Positions 8,210 to 17,055 of a stretch of DNA of 64,000 nucleotides are shown piece by piece. Numbering within the stretch: position 1 is the first letter of the stretch; each line of letters starts with the position of its first letter. Source of the DNA: Gammaproteobacteria bacterium. Lineage in GTDB: Bacteria > Pseudomonadota > Gammaproteobacteria > Pseudomonadales > Pseudohongiellaceae. A program made the translations under genes and the position numbers. The notes below the pieces were generated by a model that did no database searches, had not been told where the DNA came from, and worked only from the letters and a program-made list of their open reading frames with translations. The stretch spans positions 42,997-106,996 of the forward strand of contig JAQWPL010000019.1 in assembly GCA_029245395.1 (NCBI GenBank), given 5' to 3'.

Positions 8210-11200
8210 GCTAAAAAGAGCCTCCCATTTCTGAATAGTCGCATGCTAGGACTGTCTTCCCCCCATTCATCCGGCCGCCAGGAATTACAGACTGCTCTGA
8301 ACATTCTCTCCGGGTGGGGCATCATAATGGTGACGCGACCATCATCATTACACATCCCGGTAATACCTTCCGGTGAACCATTGGGATTAGCCGGATAAGA
8401 TGCTGCCATATTTTCGTAGTTGTCCACGAATTGCATGGCAATATTGCCACTGGCCAAAGCTTTAGCTTCATCGTCAACTGTCGCAAACTCTGCCCTGCCC
8501 TCACCGTGGGCACAGACAACGGGAAACACTGACGCTGTCATGTCGCTTAAAAATACAGATTTGGAATTAGCAATTTTAACCAGAGCAGTACGCCCTTCAA
8601 ATTGTTCTGAGCGATTGCGTACAAACCTTGGCCAGCTTTGTGTGCCTGGAATCAATTCATGCAGATTTGAGAGCATCTGGCAGCCATTACACACCCCCAG
8701 GGCAATCGTTGTGCTGCGACCGAAAAATGTTTCAAACTGTTTTCGAGCATGCTCATTGAACAAAATTGACTTTGCCCAGCCTTCTCCGGCACCAAGTACA
8801 TCCCCATAGGAAAATCCACCGCATGCTGCCAGGGCATTGAAATTATCGAGGCTTACCTCACCACTGATAATGTCACTCATGTGGACATCAATGCTTTCGA
8901 AACCTGCTCTGTCAAATGCAGCCGCCATTTCCATCTGAGAATTTACACCCTGCTCTCTCAGTACAGCAATACGCGGACGCTCACCTAATGAAAGATAGGG
9001 CGCAGAAATATTTTCTTCCGGATCATAAGTCAGTTTTGACTGTAGTCCCGGATTATCATCATCAAGGATGGCGGCAAATTCTTCATCAGCACAGTCAGTG
9101 TTGTCACGCAGTCGCTGAATCTGATAACTGGTCTGTGCCCACAGTTGCTGGAAATGAGCGCGGGTATTTTCCAGTACAGTTTGCTCACCGAGGGAAAAAC
9201 GAATGAGATTGTCAGTTCGCGGTGAACCCATCGTGCAACAGATATCCAGCAGGCCTGCTTCATCCGCCAGTTGCCTGACCTTATCCAGATTGGTTTTACT
9301 AACCTGGATAACAGCGCCCAGTTCCTCATTAAACAAAGCATCCAGGGCATGCCCCTTGCTGCTCGCCTCATCCAGGGTGATATCCAGGCCGCATCGGCCG
9401 GCAAATGCCATTTCCGCCAATGTCACAAACAGTCCGCCATCAGAGCGGTCGTGATAGGCGAGCAGGAGGTTTTCCTCCATGCACTCCTGTATAAAACTGA
9501 AAAAGGCCTTAAGGTCGCTACCGCTGTGAACATCTGGCACTTCATTGCCAATAGCGTTGTACACCTGGCCCAAAGCGGACCCACCGAGCCGGTTAGCACC
9601 AAGACCCAGGTCCAGCAATATAAGATGACTGTCTCCTTTATCAGTGCGCAACTGCGGGGTCAGTGTTTTGCGAATATCCAGCACTGGTGCAAAAGCGGAA
9701 ATGATCAGTGATAACGGTGCCGTAACACTTTTCTCTTCACCACCTTCTTCCCAAACTGTGCGCATGGACATGGAGTCTTTGCCCACAGGTATGGTGATAC
9801 CCAATTCCGGGCACAATTCCATGCCAACTGCTTTTACAGTTTCATAAAGATTCTTGTCTTCACCTGCATAACCCGCCGGTGCCATCCAGTTCGCCGACAA
9901 ACGAATGTCACTGAGTTTTTTGATTCGGGTACAGGCGATATTGGTGATAGCTTCAGCTATGGCCATCCGGCCTGAAGCGGGTGCGTTCACAAGAGCTAGC
10001 GGCGTTCTTTCGCCCATTGCCATGGCCTCACCGAAATTGCTGTCATAGCTCATGGCTGTCACCGCGGCGTCTGCTACCGGCACCTGCCACGGGCCCACCA
10101 TTTGCTCTCTGGCCACCATGCCGGTAATGCAACGATCACCGATAGTGATCAGAAAACTCTTGCTGGCAACGCAGGGTAATTGCAACACCCGTTCGGCCGC
10201 TTCACTCAGGACAATGCCATTCTGATTAAAAGAGACATGCTCAACATCAGAGCCGGCAACATCCCTGTGCATTTTCGGCGGTTTCCCAAACAGTATGGAC
10301 ATGGGAAGGTCAATGGGCTTGTTTTCGAAGTGCGAATCTTCCAGTGCCAGGTGCATTGCTTGTGTGGCGTGGCCCACCACAGCGTAAGGGCATCGCTCCC
10401 TTGCACATATCTGCTCAAAATCCGCCAGCTTCTCTTCGGGAACTGCCATGACATAACGTTCTTGTGCTTCATTGCACCAGATTTCCATTGGGGACATGCC
10501 CGGTTCTGCATTGGGAATATCCCGGAGTTGAAATTGCCCGCCGCGATCACCGTCTTTCACCAGTTCAGGTAACGCATTGGAGAGACCGCCGGCGCCAACG
10601 TCATGTATAAAACATAGTGGATTATCATGTCCCCTGGCCCAGCATTGATCAATGACTTCCTGGCAGCGTCTTTCCATCTCGGCGTTATCGCGCTGCACGG
10701 AGGCAAAATCCAGATCTTCATTGCTGGCACCTGATGTCATTGATGAAGCGGCCCCACCACCAAGACCAATCAGCATTGAGGGACCGCCAAGAACCACCAG
10801 TTTTGCACCTACCGGTATGGCCTGTTTCTGCACGTGGTCGGCCCGAATATTGCCAACCCCACCGGCAATCATGATGGGTTTATGATAGCCACGAACTCCA
10901 TCTGGCGCCTGCACTTCATAGGTACGAAAATACCCGCACAGGTTCGGGCGCCCGTATTCATTATTAAAGGCCGCACCGCCAATGGGCCCTTCGATCATGA
11001 TGTCCAGGGCAGAAACAATATGAGCGGGTTTGCCATATTCGTTTTCCCAGGGCTGTTCATAGCCTGGAATATTGAGGTTTGAAACGCTAAACCCTGTCAG
11101 ACCGGCCTTGGGTTTGCTGCCAATACCGGTTGCACCTTCATCCCTTATTTCTCCACCAGATCCAGTAGAGGCGCCAGGATAAGGGGCGATAGCAGTAGGA

Positions 11201-12093
11201 TGATTATGGGTTTCTACTTTGCAGAGGATATGAATATCCTCATCATGATAGGAAAACTTTCTTGTAGCCGGATCCGGAAAAAACCTGCCGGCCTGCAACC
11301 CTGCAAAAACAGCGGCATTGTCCTTGTACGCAGAAAGGATACCTTCGCTGTTACATTCATAGGTATTACGGATCATGGCAAACAGTGATTTATCCTGTTT
11401 CTCGCCATCAATAGTCCAATCAGCATTGAAAATCTTGTGCCGGCAATGTTCTGAATTAGCCTGGGCAAACATCATCAGCTCAATATCGTTGGGATTGCGG
11501 CCAAGTTCTTTAAAGCTGTCTACCAGGTAATCTATTTCATCTTCCGCCAGAGCAAGGCCCATACTGGTATTTGCCGCTTCCAATGCTGCCTTGCCACTAC
11601 CAAGCACATCGACATTGGTCATAGGGCGGGGAGATGATTCTTCAAACAATACAGCAGCCGCATCAGCCGAGCCCATGACAGCCTGGGTCATACGATCATG
11701 GAGAAAGGGTTTCAACACTGCTTCGTCATACTCACCATCGGCTTCAACCAGATAGGCGATGCCTCTTTCTACTCTTGTGAGTTTTTCCAGGCCACAGTTA
11801 TGGGCTATGTCGGTCGCCTTGCTGGACCATGGTGATATGGTGCCAGGCCTTGGGGTGACCAGGAAAAAGTCGGCATCATTGTTATTGTCGACCTGGTCAT
11901 CCAGGCGTGGTCCGTAGGTAAGCAAACGCTTGAGTAACTCAAGTTCCTGCTGACTCAGATCGCTATGCAGATCAACAAAATGGTAATACCAGGAATGGAT
12001 TGCTGTGACAGAAGGCAGGGTGGAACGGATATTCTGGAGCAGTTTCTGACGAGAAAAAGCAGAAAGGGCTGGAGCTCCACGTAAGGTTAGCAT
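8206..12093 (-). CDS. purL: Phosphoribosylformylglycinamidine synthase (large, fused type)
   Basis: A 1295-residue enzyme, the usual length of the single-chain proteobacterial form. It makes FGAM from FGAR, ATP and glutamine in purine biosynthesis. An N-terminal PurS-like part is followed by two AIRS-like synthase halves, with conserved stretches such as [18 protein letters not shown] and [20 protein letters not shown]. The C-terminal glutamine amidotransferase domain has the nucleophile motif GVCNGCQ and the MPHPER His-Glu pair. No PurR-like palindrome was recognised upstream. The gene appears intact and is the left border of the accessory block. Confidence 0.98.
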   Translation of the reverse strand: MLTLRGAPALSAFSRQKLLQNIRSTLPSVTAIHSWYYHFVDLHSDLSQQELELLKRLLTYGPRLDDQVDNNNDADFFLVTPRPGTISPWSSKATDIAHNCGLEKLTRVERGIAYLVEADGEYDEAVLKPFLHDRMTQAVMGSADAAAVLFEESSPRPMTNVDVLGSGKAALEAANTSMGLALAEDEIDYLVDSFKELGRNPNDIELMMFAQANSEHCRHKIFNADWTIDGEKQDKSLFAMIRNTYECNSEGILSAYKDNAAVFAGLQAGRFFPDPATRKFSYHDEDIHILCKVETHNHPTAIAPYPGASTGSGGEIRDEGATGIGSKPKAGLTGFSVSNLNIPGYEQPWENEYGKPAHIVSALDIMIEGPIGGAAFNNEYGRPNLCGYFRTYEVQAPDGVRGYHKPIMIAGGVGNIRADHVQKQAIPVGAKLVVLGGPSMLIGLGGGAASSMTSGASNEDLDFASVQRDNAEMERRCQEVIDQCWARGHDNPLCFIHDVGAGGLSNALPELVKDGDRGGQFQLRDIPNAEPGMSPMEIWCNEAQERYVMAVPEEKLADFEQICARERCPYAVVGHATQAMHLALEDSHFENKPIDLPMSILFGKPPKMHRDVAGSDVEHVSFNQNGIVLSEAAERVLQLPCVASKSFLITIGDRCITGMVAREQMVGPWQVPVADAAVTAMSYDSNFGEAMAMGERTPLALVNAPASGRMAIAEAITNIACTRIKKLSDIRLSANWMAPAGYAGEDKNLYETVKAVGMELCPELGITIPVGKDSMSMRTVWEEGGEEKSVTAPLSLIISAFAPVLDIRKTLTPQLRTDKGDSHLILLDLGLGANRLGGSALGQVYNAIGNEVPDVHSGSDLKAFFSFIQECMEENLLLAYHDRSDGGLFVTLAEMAFAGRCGLDITLDEASSKGHALDALFNEELGAVIQVSKTNLDKVRQLADEAGLLDICCTMGSPRTDNLIRFSLGEQTVLENTRAHFQQLWAQTSYQIQRLRDNTDCADEEFAAILDDDNPGLQSKLTYDPEENISAPYLSLGERPRIAVLREQGVNSQMEMAAAFDRAGFESIDVHMSDIISGEVSLDNFNALAACGGFSYGDVLGAGEGWAKSILFNEHARKQFETFFGRSTTIALGVCNGCQMLSNLHELIPGTQSWPRFVRNRSEQFEGRTALVKIANSKSVFLSDMTASVFPVVCAHGEGRAEFATVDDEAKALASGNIAMQFVDNYENMAASYPANPNGSPEGITGMCNDDGRVTIMMPHPERMFRAVCNSWRPDEWGEDSPSMRLFRNGRLFLA

Positions 12094-12294
12094 CGCTGGC
12101 TGAAATTCCTGGGCGATTGGGAACCTCTAATCAAGTTACTGAGGCTCTATAAAAACAAGGCGCTATCTTACTAAAATTGGGGAGTTATGAATATATGTAT
12201 CACGCTTAATTCAACGAATAATAATCGGTTAACACCACTTAATGTCTCTGCAATTACACTGTCTGATATTTGTCATTTTGTGCCACTAATTTGA

Positions 12295-12501
12295 CTTTAT
12301 TCTTGTGCATCGCACCAATGCTGTGCGCGAATAGATGCCGGTGTTGTCTGCCAGGACAATTGCCTTCAAGTTCTTGAGTACGCACCTATTGAAGGGGATG
12401 CTTTGGAAGAAAAATTTTATTACCCCGGTATAGGTATGATAGTTGAGGTCGATCTTATAGAGGGTGATCGGGTAGAACTGATAGAATATTCTGTACAGTA
12501 G
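12295..12501 (+). pseudogene. C-terminal remnant of a conserved hypothetical protein
   Basis: The plus-strand frame is open from just after a TGA at 12292-12294 to the TAG at 12499-12501. It reads CLQVLEYAPIEGDALEEKFY and then YPGIGMIVEVDLIEGDRVEL. This pattern (CLxTxExxPLEPxxLExKYYxPGIGxVxE) is the C-terminus of a family of uncharacterised exported bacterial proteins I recall from many genomes. No in-frame start or N-terminal portion is present, so it looks like the tail of a lost gene. A rho-independent terminator in the same orientation follows at 12570. Confidence 0.55.
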
Positions 12502-12569
12502 TACCTCACCGAAACAAATAATTAGATAAACATAAGTATTAAAAGTAACAAAAGTTATATAAGGAAATA

Positions 12570-12598
12570 ATGCGGGGGCGCAATCCTCCGCATTTTTT
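12570..12598 (+). terminator. Rho-independent terminator behind the gene remnant
   Basis: A 10-pair stem (ATGCGGGGG-type arm at 12570-12578, complementary arm at 12585-12593, one G-T pair) with a six-base loop is followed by a run of T to 12598. Orientation is plus. The only plus-strand unit upstream is the decayed fragment ending at 12501, so the terminator probably outlived the gene it served. It may also insulate purL and the regulator gene from read-through. Confidence 0.75.
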
Positions 12599-12622
12599 AT
12601 ATCTGATAAAGGGAAATTGTTA

Positions 12623-13627
12623 TTAAAATTTTTCCAGCACCTCCACATCCTTCCCGAACTGGCGTTTAACTATTTCTCGGAAAAATTCGCCAAGTTCTCT
12701 GTAAAAAACCCGAAGTGGCGATGTATCACGCCAGACCAGGGCATGTTGTCTGTAAATAAACTCCCCGGCTACACTCAGCACAGTAAGTTCATCCCTGTCC
12801 TTTATTTCTGATCGAATGTATAGCGCTGGCAGGAAGGCCAAGCCCATTTCCATATAGACCATTTGTCTAATCGAATCCAAACTGGTTCCTTCATAATCAC
12901 GAAGTAATTCGGCATTGAATTGTTTACACAAATCTTCAACCTGACGAAACAACAAATGATGCTCTTCCAATGCCAGTATTTCCTGACCAGCCAACTGGCT
13001 CCCTTCAATCGCAGTATGCTTTGCAAGAGGATGCTGTCTATTTAAAACAAGGTACAGTGGCTCGCGGAACAAGGGCATCACAGTTATTCCTTCTTCCTTT
13101 AAAGGCAGCGTTGTCATAATCAAATCAAAGCGGCCGTTATAAAGGCCTTCTGCCAGATCATCCGGGACTTCCTCCCTGACAAAAAATTTCACTCCCCCGT
13201 ACTTCTTGTGGACTTCCGGTAATATCCACGGCAAAGCATAAGGACCCAGAGTAGGACTGGCTCCGAGCCTGAACGTCCCAGAGGGCCCCTTTGAGGCAAA
13301 ATTGGCAGCATCAATGATGCTCTCAGCCGAATTCACCGCCTGTTGGGCCTGTTTCAGCAGATCGCGTCCAAGAGGGGTCAATGTGACTCCTTTCCTCTTG
13401 CGCTCGAACAGCTCTATCCCCAGCGTTTCCTCTAGTTTTTGTATTTGCGCACTCAGGGAAGGCTGACTGATTTTCAATTCCCGAGCAGCCTGTCTTAAAC
13501 TTATATACTTGGCTGCTACCAGGTAGTAGCGCAACTGTTTCAGCGTGATATTGAGGATTTCATACTCCAGGTTTGCAGGTTGTCTAACTCTGGTTTGAAA
13601 CAAACTATTCCGGCGTTGATAATGCAC
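12623..13627 (-). CDS. LysR-type regulator of the OxyR subgroup lacking the peroxidatic cysteine
   Basis: A LysR-type regulator: winged helix-turn-helix (LRQAARELKISQPSLSAQIQKLEETLG, about residues 44-70), linker helix and effector domain. The effector domain aligns without gaps to OxyR around the redox centre. The position of peroxide-sensing Cys199 is Leu225 (HHL instead of GHC), while Cys208 is kept as Cys234. It is therefore unlikely to sense peroxide by a disulfide. The GTG at 13627 gives about 26 extra N-terminal residues with no clear ribosome site; a TTG at 13603 is another option, so the start is uncertain. It is divergent from nhaD with 105 bases between and may control nhaD and the carbon-uptake block. 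Confidence 0.85.
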   Translation of the reverse strand: MHYQRRNSLFQTRVRQPANLEYEILNITLKQLRYYLVAAKYISLRQAARELKISQPSLSAQIQKLEETLGIELFERKRKGVTLTPLGRDLLKQAQQAVNSAESIIDAANFASKGPSGTFRLGASPTLGPYALPWILPEVHKKYGGVKFFVREEVPDDLAEGLYNGRFDLIMTTLPLKEEGITVMPLFREPLYLVLNRQHPLAKHTAIEGSQLAGQEILALEEHHLLFRQVEDLCKQFNAELLRDYEGTSLDSIRQMVYMEMGLAFLPALYIRSEIKDRDELTVLSVAGEFIYRQHALVWRDTSPLRVFYRELGEFFREIVKRQFGKDVEVLEKF

Positions 13628-13732
13628 TACATTCGACCGGTTTGGTGAAAGTGATTTCCTATCACATATTGTATATTTTTATACATAAATACTCACTATT
13701 ATGGCTGATTAATTCAAGCATCCTGCTGCGAA
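13628..13732. promoter_or_regulatory. Divergent promoter region between the LysR-type gene and nhaD
   Basis: A 105-base AT-rich interval between two diverging genes, the usual place for a LysR-type operator. It holds short dyads such as CCTATCACATATTGTATA and TATTTTTATACATAAATA. I could not define a -35/-10 pair with good spacing, so only the region is called, not individual sites. Confidence 0.4.
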
Positions 13733-15250
13733 ATGACTATTAATCAGCTGAATAACCCCTTCCTCTCTACTTCACTAGCATGGCTGGCATACTGTATTGG
13801 ACTTTTTTGCAAGTCCATTACCCTGATTTTAACCCTGATACTGTTTTCTTTTCCTCTGTTTGCCGCAGAAGGAGAAGCTATTTCTCCACTTAATCTGACA
13901 GCTCACTGGACAGCCATAACATCTTTAGTCATTTTTGTTATTACCTATTGCCTGGTTATTAGTGAAGAAACCATTCACCTGAGAAAATCCAAACCGACAA
14001 TCGTGGCAGCTGGCTTTATCTGGATACTGGTTGCTATTGCCTATGCGGCTCAAGGTGCGCCTGAATATGTAGAGGTAGCTGTCAGCCACGATTTACTTGA
14101 ATTTTCAAAATTGTTTTTATTTCTGCTGGCAGCAATGACCTTTATTAATACGATGGAAGAACGTGGTGTATTCGATTTGCTGCGTGTTTGGCTTACTTCT
14201 CAGGGATACAGCTTACGGAAAATATTCTGGATAACAGGGCTGATCTCCTTTTTCCTTTCACCTATAGCTGACAATCTGACCACCGCCCTATTAATGGCTG
14301 CCGTTGTTACTGCTGTCGGCGGTAGTAATCATAAATTTATCGCAGTGGCCTGTATTAATATCGTGGTGGCCGCCAATGCTGGTGGTGCATTTAGCCCCTT
14401 TGGAGATATCACAACCTTAATGGTATGGCAGAAAGGCTTGGTGCAATTCCAGGAATTCTTTGCCCTGTTTTTTCCTTCTCTTATCGGCTGGATCATTACA
14501 GCAACTATTATGAGTTTTGCTATTTCCAGAGATCAACCCGAGAAGAATGAGGAAAAAGCCGTATTACGTCATGGTGCCTGGATGGTTGTTTGCTTGTTTA
14601 TTCTTACCATCTGCCTGGCTGTGTCTTTTCATAATTTCCTTCATTTACCGCCTGTGCTTGGCATGATGACGGGGTTAGGCTTCCTGAAACTTTTTGGATA
14701 CTACCTGCAACGCAGGGGAGATCAGCGCTTCAATAGCGATCTTTCTGAAATCCAGATTGGTGAACAAGAACTCACGGCAAATGATGAACCTTCAGGCTAT
14801 GGCAACACTCAATACGATATTTATAAAAACCTGCAAAAAGCGGAATGGGATACGCTCATGTTTTTCTACGGCATTATCCTTTGTGTGGGTGGCCTGGGTG
14901 CATTTGGCTATCTGGCCATGGCTTCTGATTATTTTTATGGTGATCTGGGACCAACCACAGCCAACATACTTGTAGGTTTCGCCTCTGCCTTAATTGACAA
15001 TATCCCGGTCATGTTCGCCGTACTGGAAATGAGTCCCGACATGAGCCATGGACAATGGCTTTTAGTAACCTTAACTGCTGGTATTGGCGGGTCCATGCTT
15101 TCCATTGGGTCTGCGGCAGGAGTTGCAGTGATGGGCCAGGCCAGGGGTATTTACACATTTTTCAGTCATCTGAAATGGTCATGGGCCATTGCGATCGGAT
15201 ATATTGCGAGTATTGGAGCCCATTTCCTGATTAACAGCGCGGCTTTTTAG
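13733..15250 (+). CDS. nhaD: NhaD-type sodium/proton antiporter
   Basis: A 505-residue inner-membrane protein with many transmembrane helices. It belongs to the NhaD branch of the ion transporter superfamily, supported by conserved segments such as FFLSPIADNLTTALLMAAVV and NAGGAFSPFGDITTLMVW and a matching second half (LIDNIPVMFAVLEM...). A hydrophobic N-terminal segment ending in LFAAEGE may act as a signal or first helix. NhaD exchanges Na+ (or Li+) for protons, mostly in marine and alkaliphilic bacteria. It stands alone between the LysR-type gene and the SulP gene, 171 bases upstream of the latter. It could help maintain the ion gradient the downstream machine uses; this is inference. Confidence 0.92.
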   Translation: MTINQLNNPFLSTSLAWLAYCIGLFCKSITLILTLILFSFPLFAAEGEAISPLNLTAHWTAITSLVIFVITYCLVISEETIHLRKSKPTIVAAGFIWILVAIAYAAQGAPEYVEVAVSHDLLEFSKLFLFLLAAMTFINTMEERGVFDLLRVWLTSQGYSLRKIFWITGLISFFLSPIADNLTTALLMAAVVTAVGGSNHKFIAVACINIVVAANAGGAFSPFGDITTLMVWQKGLVQFQEFFALFFPSLIGWIITATIMSFAISRDQPEKNEEKAVLRHGAWMVVCLFILTICLAVSFHNFLHLPPVLGMMTGLGFLKLFGYYLQRRGDQRFNSDLSEIQIGEQELTANDEPSGYGNTQYDIYKNLQKAEWDTLMFFYGIILCVGGLGAFGYLAMASDYFYGDLGPTTANILVGFASALIDNIPVMFAVLEMSPDMSHGQWLLVTLTAGIGGSMLSIGSAAGVAVMGQARGIYTFFSHLKWSWAIAIGYIASIGAHFLINSAAF

Positions 15251-15309
15251 CCTCCAAAACAAAGCCTATAAATATCAGATATTTTAATTTTGAAAAACAC
15301 AATGTAAAG

Positions 15310-15338
15310 TTGAAAATTTGTGGTATTTAAATTGTAAT
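15310..15338 (+). promoter_or_regulatory. Candidate sigma-70 promoter for the sulP-dabA-mrp-nuoLM operon
   Basis: TTGAAA at 15310-15315 and TGTAAT at 15333-15338 are separated by 17 bases; each matches the consensus at five of six positions. The site lies 83 bases before the SulP start. AAAATTTG (15313-15320) and CAAATTTT (from 15351) form a possible dyad around the -10 region. The nearest upstream gene, nhaD, ends at 15250, so this promoter would make the downstream block an independent unit. Confidence 0.5.
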
Positions 15339-15421
15339 GCATATTCGTTGCAAATTTTTTTGATTGAATAACAAACTTTTAGAAAATCCTATTGAATAAA
15401 TTATGAAAAAAGAAGGGTGAT

Positions 15422-17050
15422 ATGAATAATACAACTTCCGATATCCCACTGGGAACACTAGACGGCCTTAAACGCAACTGGAAAGACGACATGTTGTCAG
15501 GCTTTCTGGTTTTTCTCATAGCTTTACCGTTATGTCTTGCCATTTCCCTTGCATGTGGATATCCCGCGATCTCAGGTGTTTTCACAGCAATCATCGGTGG
15601 GATACTGTCTGCTTTTATCAGCAACTCGGAATTGACGATCAAAGGACCGGCTGCCGGGCTCATTGTGATCGCTCTAGGCTGTGTTACTGAATTCGGGTTT
15701 ACAGGAGGCGCTGATCCCGCTGCAGACTTTCAGGCGTATCGACTGGCGCTGGGTGTCGGCGTTGCTGCAGGCGTTATACAGATCCTTTTTGGCGTTTTCC
15801 GTACGGGGATACTTGGCGAATTCTTTCCGACATCTGCGGTTCACGGCTTACTTGCATCAATAGGTGTTCTTGTCATAGCAACACAGGTGCCGATAGCACT
15901 CGGTGTTCAGGCCGACGCTGGTACACCACTGGAGCGACTTGCCTCTTTTCCAACTTATTTTATGGAAATGAATCCGGTAATTGCTTTAATTGGCGGCATC
16001 AGTCTTGTCATCATGTTCGGATTCCCCCTCATCAAAAACCCGAAACTCAAAATCATTCCTGCACCTATGCTCGTGCTGCTAGTCGCCGTTCCTTTGGGTA
16101 TATATTTTGATATTGGTACTGAGCACATTATTGCCTTCGCTGGTCAAGAGTCTTTGGTGGGACCCCACTATCTAGTCGATGTTCCAAATAATATGTTCAG
16201 CGCAATAACCTTTCCTGACTTTTCTGGAGTGTTCACATCGGTCGGCATCAAGTACATCATCATGTTCTCACTGATTGGGAGCCTTGAGTCTCTGTTGAGC
16301 GCAAAAGCCGTCGATCAGATTGATCCATGGCGACGCAAAACAAATCTCGACAAGGATCTTCTTGCGGTTGGAATCGGCAACACTGTCGCGGCTTTTGTAG
16401 GCGGTCTGCCAATGATTTCCGAGATCGTTCGTAGTAAGGCAAATATCGATAACGGTGCGCGTACCCGGTTTGCCAACATGTTTCATGGCATATTCCTGCT
16501 TGCTTTTGTCGCACTGGTGCCAGCACTCATTGACCGTATTCCGCTTTCTGCGCTCGCGGCAATGCTGGTATTCACGGGTTTCCGGCTCGCGTCCCCGCAA
16601 GAATTCATACACATGTACAAGATTGGTAAAGAGCAGTTCATCGTTTTTGTATCGACAATTATTGGTGTACTCGCCACTGACCTGCTTGTCGGCATCGGCA
16701 TCGGCATCCTGGTGAAAGCGATCATTCATATCTTCAACGGCGCACCGATCGGTTCTTTATTCAAACCCAGCATCAAGGTTGAAAACAAAGGAGACGGTAC
16801 CGCGACAGTCAAGGTCGATAACTCTGCAGTTTTCAGTACCTGGATCGCGCTTAAGAATCGAATCGGGGGCCAAAACGCAAACAAAATTGTAGTCGATCTA
16901 TCGGACACAAAGTTTGTAGATCACACTGTCTTGGCTAATCTGGAAGCTCTTAGAAAAGAATTTGAAGAGAGCGATCGTGAACTCACTATTAGCGGAATCG
17001 AAGGGCATCGTGTGCTTTCAGAGCATCCCCTTGCTGCAAGGAAGAAATAG
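15422..17050 (+). CDS. SulP-family anion (probable bicarbonate) transporter with STAS domain
   Basis: A 542-residue SulP/SLC26 transporter. The N-terminal 400 or so residues carry about a dozen membrane helices, starting with DMLSGFLVFLIALPLCLAIS and including the SELTIKGPAAGL signature. A C-terminal STAS domain (about residues 455-530) has the VVDLSDTKFVDHTVLANLE stretch. SulP proteins with this type of STAS segment often occur beside carbonic anhydrase-type genes, as here. A GAAGGG ribosome site precedes the ATG. It ends 5 bases before dabA, so the two are cotranscribed. Bicarbonate rather than sulfate is inferred from the neighbour, not from the residues. Confidence 0.88.
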   Translation: MNNTTSDIPLGTLDGLKRNWKDDMLSGFLVFLIALPLCLAISLACGYPAISGVFTAIIGGILSAFISNSELTIKGPAAGLIVIALGCVTEFGFTGGADPAADFQAYRLALGVGVAAGVIQILFGVFRTGILGEFFPTSAVHGLLASIGVLVIATQVPIALGVQADAGTPLERLASFPTYFMEMNPVIALIGGISLVIMFGFPLIKNPKLKIIPAPMLVLLVAVPLGIYFDIGTEHIIAFAGQESLVGPHYLVDVPNNMFSAITFPDFSGVFTSVGIKYIIMFSLIGSLESLLSAKAVDQIDPWRRKTNLDKDLLAVGIGNTVAAFVGGLPMISEIVRSKANIDNGARTRFANMFHGIFLLAFVALVPALIDRIPLSALAAMLVFTGFRLASPQEFIHMYKIGKEQFIVFVSTIIGVLATDLLVGIGIGILVKAIIHIFNGAPIGSLFKPSIKVENKGDGTATVKVDNSAVFSTWIALKNRIGGQNANKIVVDLSDTKFVDHTVLANLEALRKEFEESDRELTISGIEGHRVLSEHPLAARKK

Positions 17051-17055
17051 AACAG

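Larger units (their letters stand above)
12094..12622. other. Gene-poor 529-base interval between purL and the LysR-type regulator
   Basis: No intact gene is seen here. The part next to purL (12094-12290) is AT-rich and should hold the purL promoter on the minus strand, although I cannot fix it. The middle holds a decayed protein fragment on the plus strand (12295-12501), and the right part a plus-strand terminator (12570-12598). A minus-strand open frame across 12286-12648 has no ribosome site or recognisable sequence and is opposed by the better plus-strand fragment. Confidence 0.6.

Noticed and set aside
8420..11388. Many plus-strand frames opposite purL
   Set aside because: All are shadows of the purL coding sequence; none has a ribosome site or recognisable family.
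12094..12180. Search for a PurR operator upstream of purL
   Set aside because: No palindrome of the expected type could be recognised.
12286..12648. A 120-codon minus-strand open frame downstream of the LysR-type gene
   Set aside because: It has no ribosome site or recognisable sequence and overlaps the end of the LysR-type gene and a plus-strand fragment with clear family resemblance.
16268..16729. Long minus-strand open frames inside the SulP gene
   Set aside because: They are antisense to a strongly conserved transporter and lack their own features.
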